In this document: piece by piece, positions 1-5,632 of the stretch
Layout of the letters: each line of letters opens with the position of its first letter
How positions within the stretch are numbered: position 1 is the stretch's first letter
From: Chitinophagaceae bacterium
GTDB lineage: Bacteria; Bacteroidota; Bacteroidia; Chitinophagales; Chitinophagaceae
Length of the DNA stretch: 5,632 bases
NCBI GenBank assembly: GCA_947483345.1
Contig: CANKNL010000201.1
Location: 1-5,632 of the forward strand
Reading direction: 5' to 3'
Notes under the pieces: model-generated
Database searches by the model: none
What the model saw: the letters and a program-made list of their open reading frames with translations, nothing else
Told to the model about the DNA's origin: nothing
Made by a program: the position numbers and the translations under genes

Positions 1-932
1 ATCATGACCGGCTTGCGGGTGGCTAAAAAAGAATTTAATTTGGTATCGGCAAACACCTGCCCGCTTAGCACAGTAACCTGGTTTACACTGTCAACCAGTT
101 TTGCATTGCCTTCCATTTGCATTGTGCCACTTTTTTTATCGTAAGCAATTGTTGTGGCAGAACCACTTCGGGTGCTGTCGCTGAAAGAAGCACCATTAGT
201 AAATATGGCTTCGCCGGTACCTAAATTATAAGTACCCGCATTGGTATTCGTAATGCTCCCATCTTTACCAACAATATTTGTTTTAGCAATAAAAGTGGCA
301 ATATTGGTTTTAATATTATAAAGTAAACTGTCTGTCCAGATATCACGGTCAGGGTCTTTTAAATGGACATCATTTTTAAAATAAACATCTTTGGTATCGG
401 CATAATAAACAGCATCGCGGCTGGTTAAAATTGTTTTTTCATTTACAATTCGTCCGCCGTTTTTGTAAGTGGCAATACCTGTTCGTAAATTATATTCAAG
501 GTCATCGGTGTACAGGGTGCCTTTTTTATCGGTAAGTTTTACATTCTTTTTTAAATAGGCGATGCGCTCTGCTCCAACATAGCGAAGGCTTTGCGCATAT
601 GTATGTATACTGTCGTTATCATTGATATGTACATTACCATAAGCTTCAACAATATTTGTTTTACGGTTTATAGTGGCACTGTCGCAATAAAAAGTAGTAA
701 GGCCTTCCTTAATAATCACATTGCCTGCAATGGTTTCCAGCGAGGTAACCGAATCGATGGTTACCAATCTTAAACTTTTCCCCTGTACAATTCTGATGGA
801 ACGTATAGTATCAGTAGCTGCCGTTGTACTGATGATCTGCTGTGCAGTAAGTTGAAAACTACAGCATGTTAATAAGAGAATGATCCGCAGGATCCTGTGG
901 AAAAATAGGTTGGTTGTAAATGTCAATCGCAA
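1..932 (-). CDS. OstA/LptA-like periplasmic LPS-transport protein, C-terminus cut by window edge
   Basis: About 310 codons are visible and the frame is open to the left edge, so the C-terminus is missing. The protein starts with a signal-peptide-like segment (basic residues, then a hydrophobic run of Ile/Leu, Thr, Cys-Cys, ending near LTA-QQ at residues 28-32). The mature part is a series of short beta-strand units sharing a G/K-N-x-x-(I/L) core: AGNVIIKEG near 69, AYGNVHIND near 97, LKKNVKLTD near 127, FKNDVHLKD near 185 and MEGNAKLVD near 273. This pattern is typical of OstA/LptA beta-jellyroll proteins, which carry lipopolysaccharide across the periplasm to LptD; that role is known for the family and inferred here. 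No in-frame ATG lies near the N-terminus. An in-frame TGA at 950-948 limits the start to TTG at 932 or TTG at 926, both just before the signal peptide. The gene follows the MCE gene after 74 bp on the same strand, so co-transcription is likely. Family assignment is fairly sure; the exact start is not. Confidence 0.85.
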   Translation of the reverse strand, partial: MRLTFTTNLFFHRILRIILLLTCCSFQLTAQQIISTTAATDTIRSIRIVQGKSLRLVTIDSVTSLETIAGNVIIKEGLTTFYCDSATINRKTNIVEAYGNVHINDNDSIHTYAQSLRYVGAERIAYLKKNVKLTDKKGTLYTDDLEYNLRTGIATYKNGGRIVNEKTILTSRDAVYYADTKDVYFKNDVHLKDPDRDIWTDSLLYNIKTNIATFIAKTNIVGKDGSITNTNAGTYNLGTGEAIFTNGASFSDSTRSGSATTIAYDKKSGTMQMEGNAKLVDSVNQVTVLSGQVFADTKLNSFLATRKPVM

Positions 933-1006
933 GGGTTCTGTTTTTGTTCAGACTGTAAATTGGGGTTTTTATTTTATAATCTGGATAGCTATTCTGCGTA
1001 AAATTG

Positions 1007-2020
1007 TTAATGTTTGAGGTAGGGTGCATTTACAGTATCAGGTAAGGGCACCGTTAAACCGGTACTGGTATTCTTTTTGCCGAATACTGAAATATTGACA
1101 TACCTTTTTGGGTTAGTCTTTAAATCATCAATTAATAAATTAAGTTTATTAGCTGTGGCGGTAAGGTTATTATATAATTTGGTGTCATTTAAAAGTAAAC
1201 CTGCAGTACCCGAAGTACTATTCAGTTTGCCAATGGTAGATTTTAGATCTGAAATGGTAGTATTTAAAGTAGTTAATGTTTGTTGAAGATCTAAATTAGA
1301 GAGGTTGGTGGCTGTTTTATCCAGATTGCTAACCAGGTTGTTGATCTTGCCATTATTTTTATCGAGGTTGGCGGTAAATGAATTTAAATTATTCAATGTG
1401 CCCGCTAATGCACCCGTTTGTGTATTCAGTAAAATCTGTAATGAAGCAGAAGCCCCAATCAGGTTGGCCGTGGTTTTATTTAAATTATTGAGTGTTGCAC
1501 CTATATTATTTTTGGCTGTTGGGTCAAGAATACGGTTAACACTGAATAAGATAGAATCAAGAGAAGCAACTGCTTTTTTAACCTGGATAAATACCGGATC
1601 AACTTTACTTAATATCTCATTAAATATACCGGTAGTAGGTTCCGTAATGATGGTATCATTTTTTGGAATAAACGCTGTTGCATCTCCCAGTTTGATGTCA
1701 ATGCTGACCTCGCCTAGTAACGATTGTTTTATTGTAGCAATGGAATTCTTTGGAATATTAACATCTTTGGTCAGGTTCATATTAACCAAGATCTGTTTCA
1801 TATTTTTATCGGTGGTGATGCTGTAAACGGTACCTACCTGCAAGCCGTTAATCATTACCGGATTTGAATTGGCCAGTCCCTGCACATTAGTGTATTTGGC
1901 ATATAGGGTGTGGCTTTTTCCGAAGAAGGTCTTTCCTTTTAAAAAATTAAAACCCAGTACCAGCAGGGTAATGGTAAGTGCTGTTAAAACACCTATTTTG
2001 GTTTCGTTTGAAATTTTCAT
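1007..2020 (-). CDS. MCE/MlaD-family lipid-transport substrate-binding protein
   Basis: This 337-residue protein has a short N-terminus, one membrane-spanning helix at about residues 9-27 and an MCE domain at about 38-114 (GLQVGTVYSI near 59 and LLGEVSIDIK at 101-110 are typical core strands). A long helical region follows at about 133-305, rich in Leu, Asn and Thr. It ends with the segment LLLNDTKLYNNLTAT (275-289) and then NPKRYVNISVFGKK (303-316), which I recall as typical of Bacteroidota MlaD-type proteins. MCE proteins form hexameric rings anchored in the inner membrane and pass phospholipids or other lipids between membranes, normally with an MlaE-type permease and MlaF-type ATPase. Neither partner is in this window. 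The tail has near-repeats (TLNNLNKTTANL at 176-187, TLNNLNSFTANL at 208-219). The start ATG directly precedes the expected anchor; no Shine-Dalgarno is visible. It lies 47 bp after the amidase gene. The substrate cannot be told from sequence. Confidence 0.92.
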   Translation of the reverse strand: MKISNETKIGVLTALTITLLVLGFNFLKGKTFFGKSHTLYAKYTNVQGLANSNPVMINGLQVGTVYSITTDKNMKQILVNMNLTKDVNIPKNSIATIKQSLLGEVSIDIKLGDATAFIPKNDTIITEPTTGIFNEILSKVDPVFIQVKKAVASLDSILFSVNRILDPTAKNNIGATLNNLNKTTANLIGASASLQILLNTQTGALAGTLNNLNSFTANLDKNNGKINNLVSNLDKTATNLSNLDLQQTLTTLNTTISDLKSTIGKLNSTSGTAGLLLNDTKLYNNLTATANKLNLLIDDLKTNPKRYVNISVFGKKNTSTGLTVPLPDTVNAPYLKH

Positions 2021-2067
2021 TGTCGTTATCTAACGGTTTACCTGTTTTTGGTAAAGTCAAAAGTAAT

Positions 2068-3426
2068 TTAATTATTATTCTTTAATTCAAACCTAATTGA
2101 CGCATTATTTTTCAGATCAGCTGATAAACGTATTTCATGCCTGCTGGTACCATCAGTAATCACCATTAATGCGGTATTGGGCGGAATGTTTCCCAAATTC
2201 TCAGCAAATAAAATCAGCTCATTTGTTTTGCCCGGTTCTATGGTCAGTGTAAGGGAATGGGCATTTGCAGTTAGCGTTTTTTTATCAACCAGTAAATTGG
2301 TATTAAAATATACAGAAACGATATCATTGTCTATATCACCATCATCATAAAAGTCGACTTTGATTTTATTATTTTTTACCTGAATGGTTTTACTGTCTTT
2401 AATGGCTCTTGTTTCATAAACAGGAGCCGGCTCTGTATTTTTTTTGTCACCGGTAACTGCAGGCTGCGGTGTTAAATTATTTGTACTTTCTACCTGTGCT
2501 TTATAGCGTTTTACAGCTTCAGTTATCGCTTCGGCGAGTTCCTGTTGGCCTTTTTCGCTGTTAATATAAAGTTCATCCTCAGGGTTGTTAATAAAGCCGG
2601 TTTCAATTAAAATGGCAGGCATATTGGTTGCCTGTAAAACCCAAATACCTTTTTGCCGCTGGTTAACACCCAATGCCTGACGGCCTGTATTTTCAACTTC
2701 CTCATTTACCATCGTGGCCAGTCGGTCACTTCTTTCCTGGTATCTTTTGGCATAAATAGCTGCAATGGTTCTGCCTTCAGGAGTTCTAAAATCCAGACTG
2801 GTTTCTACAGAGTCTATACCATTTGCTTCAATTTCAAAATTTTCATCACCATCCATGATGGCCTGTAATTTAGCACTGGTTTTATGAGCCGCAAAAATCC
2901 ATACGCTGGTGCCCTTACGGGTAAGGGGCATCTTAAAATATTCATAAACCGGTTCAATTGATTCGTAGGGCGTTTTTATTTTTTTCTTTCTTTTCCCTTT
3001 TCCCTTGTATGATATTTTGTAGCGGGTAACCGTTCTTTCCCCAACCTGTCGTTTACCCTGCTTTAAAGGACCACTATCGGCATGTATACATAAAAACAAA
3101 TCGCCTTTGAACTCATTGGCAATTTTTGCCTTTTCTGTAGGAGATTGATAAATATCTGTTGTACGGGTTGGAACCACTCGTACACCGGGAATTTGTTTTT
3201 TTAATTCATCAACCAGTTTTAAAGCAATGGCAAGTGTAACATCTTTTTCCAGTGATCGTAAAGAATTTTCATATTGTCCCGTTGCACCAGGATCTTTGGA
3301 ACCCCCATGCCCCGCATCCACAACAATTGTCCTTATCTGTTTAGGTGTTTGTGCAACTCCATCAGTAAAGATTAACAAATGCAATGCAGCAAAAAGAAAT
3401 AAAAAGGGCACTTTGTTCCTTAACAT
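2068..3426 (-). CDS. Secreted N-acetylmuramoyl-L-alanine amidase (Amidase_3) with C-terminal beta domain
   Basis: This 452-residue protein has a signal peptide (hydrophobic residues 7-20, probable cleavage after VAQ at 24-26). The zinc-dependent Amidase_3 catalytic domain spans about 31-310. Expected metal ligands are H40 in DAGHGG, E60 in LEKDVTLA and H115 in CIHAD; the catalytic glutamate is E275 in ILIETGFINN. The family cuts the bond between N-acetylmuramic acid and the L-alanine of the stem peptide, acting in cell separation and wall turnover. Between H115 and the next conserved core strand (TSVWIFAAH, 173-181) lies an insert of about 50 residues with a very basic stretch (KGKGKRKKKIK, 141-151). 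After a Pro/Thr-rich linker (about 315-342) comes a separate domain at about 343-452. It has an acidic turn (DDGDIDND, 361-368) and the stretch FAENLGNIPPNTALMV (407-422), which I recall from other Bacteroidota exported proteins. The ATG at 3426 sits directly before the signal peptide. It is the first gene of the leftward unit and diverges from the LptD-like gene. All catalytic residues are present, so it should be active. Confidence 0.95.
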   Translation of the reverse strand: MLRNKVPFLFLFAALHLLIFTDGVAQTPKQIRTIVVDAGHGGSKDPGATGQYENSLRSLEKDVTLAIALKLVDELKKQIPGVRVVPTRTTDIYQSPTEKAKIANEFKGDLFLCIHADSGPLKQGKRQVGERTVTRYKISYKGKGKRKKKIKTPYESIEPVYEYFKMPLTRKGTSVWIFAAHKTSAKLQAIMDGDENFEIEANGIDSVETSLDFRTPEGRTIAAIYAKRYQERSDRLATMVNEEVENTGRQALGVNQRQKGIWVLQATNMPAILIETGFINNPEDELYINSEKGQQELAEAITEAVKRYKAQVESTNNLTPQPAVTGDKKNTEPAPVYETRAIKDSKTIQVKNNKIKVDFYDDGDIDNDIVSVYFNTNLLVDKKTLTANAHSLTLTIEPGKTNELILFAENLGNIPPNTALMVITDGTSRHEIRLSADLKNNASIRFELKNNN

Positions 3427-3524
3427 GTTCTACTCAATTTTAATGGAGTTATTAATTAAACAATTATTCACAATTTCTCCCGATAACTATCGGGAGTTTA
3501 TGGCTATTTTTGCCAATCTTAAGT
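3427..3524. promoter_or_regulatory. Divergent intergenic region between amidase and LptD-like genes
   Basis: Only 98 bp separate the two start codons, so the promoters of both units should lie here or run into the coding starts. On the plus strand, TATTTTTG at 3505-3512 fits the Bacteroidota -7 consensus TAnnTTTG, but no good -33 TTTG is seen about 19-20 bp upstream. On the minus strand, TAAAATTG (3442-3435) is one mismatch from the -7 box, with TTG (3463-3461) 18 bp upstream. Both boxes lie very close to their start codons, leaving little or no leader, so either could be chance in AT-rich DNA. A strong palindrome (3477-3496) sits between them. No Shine-Dalgarno is visible for either gene, as is common in this phylum. 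That the region is regulatory is likely from its position; the exact boxes are uncertain. Confidence 0.5.
3477..3496. repeat. Perfect 9-bp inverted repeat with 2-bp centre
   Basis: CTCCCGATA at 3477-3485 is followed by AC and then its exact reverse complement TATCGGGAG at 3488-3496. Symmetry stops at both ends (T on each side). It is GC-richer than the flanking DNA. As RNA it could fold into an 8-bp stem with a 4-base loop, followed on the plus strand by an AT-rich stretch without a clean U-tract. Since both flanking genes start here, it is not a normal terminator for either. It could be an operator for a dimeric regulator, part of the LptD-gene leader, or one copy of a dispersed repeat; similar CCCGATA/TATCGGG elements are, from memory, common in Bacteroidota genomes. 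Confidence 0.7.
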
Positions 3525-5632
3525 ATGAACCATCTGAACAAAGGTAAGGCAAAATTTATATCGTTATTGGCATTGCTGTTGTTGTTATTCTCTATAACGA
3601 TGAATTACAGTGCCAGTGGTTTTTATGCCAATGACTTTCACAGTTTTTTAACGACTGATACCATTCCTGTAAATAAATTGGATTCACAAAAAACGGATTT
3701 TAAAAATAAGGCCGACTTATTGGCTGTAAATATCAACGCCGATACCAATCTGGTTATTAAGACAGATACATTTTTATTCCGGACGTCAAAAGAGGCTTTG
3801 GATGCATCAGTCGTTTATCATGCCGATGATTCCATGGTGATGGATATTCCCGGAAAAAAAATAATTTTATACGGAAAAAAAACAAGTGTTAAATATCTTG
3901 ATAATGAACTGTACGCACCCAGAATAGAATTTGATCAGCGTACCAATCTGGTAAGCGCTTATCTGGTTAGGGATAGCCTTGGTAATGTCATTGCTTTTCC
4001 GGAATTCAACCAGGCCGATTTTAAAACAAAAAGTGATTCCATCAGATTTAATATGAAAACGGGTAAGGGTATTACCAAAGGAACCTATACCCAACAGGGC
4101 GAGTTGTATGTTTATGGCGAGAAGATCAAAAAAGTTGATGCCAATGTTTTTTATGCTTTCAAAGGAAGATTTACGACCTGTAATTTAGATACACCGCATT
4201 TTTCATTTGTAAGTAAAAGAATAAAATTCATCAATAAAAAAATGGCCATTACGGGGCCGGTACATCCCGAATTTGAAAATGTACCCATCCCTGTTTATTT
4301 ACCTTTTGGAATTTATCCGTTAAAGACGGGTAGACGATCAGGGATTTTGGCACCAACATTTAATGCCAATGAACAATTGGGCCTGGCCTTAGAAGGCTTG
4401 GGGTATTATAAGGTACTGAGTGATCAATGGGATGTTGTTTTACGAGGAACAATTTATTCTTACGGCGGTTGGACAGCCAATGTGAGTCCGAGATATTATA
4501 AACGTTATCATTACCAGGGCAGTTTAACGGTAGATATTCAGCATTTAAGAGATCTGGATAAATCAGGAGCCAGAAATTTTAATGTACGTTGGAGCCATAG
4601 TTCCGATACCAAAGCCAGGCCGGGTGTTAGTTTTAACGCCAGTTTAAATGCAGGTAGCAGTGGTTTTAATTCGTCTGTTCCAAACAGTCCGCAACGTAAT
4701 TTTCAAAACCAGCTAAATTCCTCTATTACCTATTCAAAAATATGGAAAGACAAACCTTTTAATTTAAATATTAGCGGTAACCATAACCAAAACACGAATA
4801 GTAAATTGATGAATATTAATTTACCCGATATCGGATTTAATGTAAATACATTGTATCCGTTTCGGCGTAAGGAAGTCATCGGTTCATACAAATGGTACGA
4901 AAATATAGGCATCGCTTTAAATACCAATGTGCGCAGTTTGTCTTCTTTTTATGACACATTAGGTAATTTCTTTAAAGAATTTTCAAAAAATTATCACTGG
5001 GGAGCCAGCCATAATGTACCCATCACTTTATCCTTACCACAAGTAGGCAACTTTCAATTTTCTCCCAGTATTTCATACCAGGAAAAATGGTACCAGGAAA
5101 AATTTACTCGTCATTGGAATATGGCAAATAAAAAAATTGATACAACTATCAATACAGGTTTTTTTACCGCCAGGGAAATGAGTTTTGGAATGGGGATGTC
5201 AACACGTGTTTTTGGAATGTTTACTTTTAAAAAGAAAAGCAAGGTGCAGGCCATACGTCATGAAATCCGGCCTACTATTTCGGCCAGCTATAAGCCTGAT
5301 ATGAACCGTCAGTTTTGGTATTCCACACAAATTGATACGTTTGGAAATTTCAGAAGGTATTCGGTTCATGAACGCGGAGTTTTTGGCGCATTTAGTGAGG
5401 GTAAATTCGGCGGCTTAAGTTTTGGAATTGATAACAATATACAAATGAAACTGCGTGACAGAAAAGATACGGCTGATGGGGCTGTTAAAAAAATCACTTT
5501 GATTGATGGATTGAGCATTACCAGCGGTTATAATTTTCTTCAGGATTCTTTTAAATTAATTCCGTTTAATATAAATATCCGCACCAACTTATTCGACAAA
5601 ATAAGTATTTCTGCCAGCGCTGTAGTGGTGCC
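3525..5632 (+). CDS. lptD: LptD-like outer-membrane LPS-assembly protein, C-terminus cut by window edge
   Basis: The frame is open from the ATG at 3525 to the right edge, giving 702 full codons and no stop. A signal peptide is clear (basic NKGKAK at 5-10, hydrophobic FISLLALLLLLFSI at 11-24). An OstA-like beta domain follows at about 97-250. The stretch IPVYLPFGIYP (255-265) followed by GRRSGILAPTF (269-279) matches the motif joining the periplasmic domain to the barrel in LptD. From about residue 280 onward, alternating aromatic and polar residues indicate many beta strands of an outer-membrane barrel. LptD, with the lipoprotein LptE in proteobacteria, inserts lipopolysaccharide into the outer leaflet; this role is inferred from the family. 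Only one cysteine (C219, in TTCNLDTPHF) is visible, so the disulfide pairs of E. coli LptD are not evident. The ATG is chosen because it sits directly before the signal peptide; another ATG at 3500 is out of frame and soon stops. It diverges from the amidase gene. The last strands and stop are missing. Confidence 0.93.
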   Translation, partial: MNHLNKGKAKFISLLALLLLLFSITMNYSASGFYANDFHSFLTTDTIPVNKLDSQKTDFKNKADLLAVNINADTNLVIKTDTFLFRTSKEALDASVVYHADDSMVMDIPGKKIILYGKKTSVKYLDNELYAPRIEFDQRTNLVSAYLVRDSLGNVIAFPEFNQADFKTKSDSIRFNMKTGKGITKGTYTQQGELYVYGEKIKKVDANVFYAFKGRFTTCNLDTPHFSFVSKRIKFINKKMAITGPVHPEFENVPIPVYLPFGIYPLKTGRRSGILAPTFNANEQLGLALEGLGYYKVLSDQWDVVLRGTIYSYGGWTANVSPRYYKRYHYQGSLTVDIQHLRDLDKSGARNFNVRWSHSSDTKARPGVSFNASLNAGSSGFNSSVPNSPQRNFQNQLNSSITYSKIWKDKPFNLNISGNHNQNTNSKLMNINLPDIGFNVNTLYPFRRKEVIGSYKWYENIGIALNTNVRSLSSFYDTLGNFFKEFSKNYHWGASHNVPITLSLPQVGNFQFSPSISYQEKWYQEKFTRHWNMANKKIDTTINTGFFTAREMSFGMGMSTRVFGMFTFKKKSKVQAIRHEIRPTISASYKPDMNRQFWYSTQIDTFGNFRRYSVHERGVFGAFSEGKFGGLSFGIDNNIQMKLRDRKDTADGAVKKITLIDGLSITSGYNFLQDSFKLIPFNINIRTNLFDKISISASAVVV
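5076..5105 (+). repeat. Tandem 15-bp near-duplication inside the LptD-like barrel
   Basis: Two adjacent 15-base units (5076-5090 and 5091-5105) share 13 of 15 bases, starting TACCAGGAAAAAT. They encode YQEKW (518-522) directly followed by YQEKF (523-527). The frame is kept. It may be a recent small duplication in a barrel strand or loop, or chance convergence on a favoured Tyr-Trp pattern. Confidence 0.6.

Noticed and set aside
591..773. A 60-codon plus-strand open frame opposite the OstA-like gene
   Set aside because: It is antisense to clear OstA-like repeats and has no motif.
898..926. A TTGACA-like box with TATTTTT downstream near the OstA-like gene start
   Set aside because: It lies inside the probable coding start and signal peptide, the spacing (16 bp) is off for the Bacteroidota consensus, and the gene is probably read from upstream.
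1077..1286. A short plus-strand open frame opposite the end of the MCE gene
   Set aside because: It is antisense to the conserved C-terminal part of the MCE protein and has no recognisable motif.
1305..1826. A 173-codon open frame on the plus strand, opposite the MCE gene
   Set aside because: It lies wholly antisense to a well-supported gene. Its hydrophobic composition is what results from reading the complement of Asn/Leu/Thr/Lys-rich codons, and no known motif is seen.
2037..2055. A small inverted repeat (TTTACC, 7-base loop, GGTAAA) between the amidase and MCE genes
   Set aside because: The 6-bp stem is mostly A/T and lacks a U-tract, so it is too weak to call a terminator or processing site; such stems are expected by chance.
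3227..3547. A plus-strand open frame crossing from the amidase N-terminus into the start of the LptD-like gene
   Set aside because: It overlaps the conserved DAGHGG region of the amidase on the opposite strand and the true LptD start in another frame, and shows no protein-like pattern.
3867..4094. A minus-strand open frame inside the LptD-like gene
   Set aside because: It is antisense to the OstA-like domain of the LptD homologue and has no support of its own; the similar frame at 4730-4927 is rejected for the same reason.

Overview
The window looks like chromosomal DNA from a Bacteroidota bacterium, most likely of the Chitinophagaceae/Sphingobacteriia side. This is inferred from protein character and layout: AT-rich DNA, no clear Shine-Dalgarno sequences, a secreted amidase with a Bacteroidota-style C-terminal beta domain, an MCE (MlaD-type) protein with a long Asn/Leu/Thr-rich helical tail, an OstA-like protein, and a Bacteroidota-type LptD homologue. 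No mobile element, CRISPR array, tRNA or rRNA was seen. Coding density is high and the DNA looks like core genome.

Layout: three genes run leftward (minus strand) from a short divergent intergenic region. They are a secreted N-acetylmuramoyl-L-alanine amidase (2068-3426), an inner-membrane-anchored MCE/MlaD-family protein (1007-2020) and an OstA/LptA-like periplasmic protein (1-932, cut by the left edge). Gaps of 47 and 74 bp suggest one transcription unit. A large LptD-like outer-membrane LPS-assembly protein (3525-5632, cut by the right edge) runs rightward. The 98-bp divergent region (3427-3524) holds a perfect 9-bp inverted repeat with a 2-bp centre.

Functionally this is an envelope-biogenesis neighbourhood. 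An OstA-like bridge protein and an LptD-like translocon would deliver lipopolysaccharide to the outer membrane, an MCE protein would move phospholipid or other lipid between membranes, and an amidase would cut peptidoglycan cross-bridges. All four products carry an export signal or membrane anchor and are predicted to act beyond the cytoplasm.

I did not find a convincing undescribed system. The points worth a second look are the fused C-terminal domain and basic insert of the amidase, the palindrome between the divergent genes, the lack of an ATG start for the OstA-like gene, the single cysteine in the visible part of the LptD homologue, the repeated helical tail of the MCE protein, and a near-perfect 15-bp tandem duplication in the LptD barrel.
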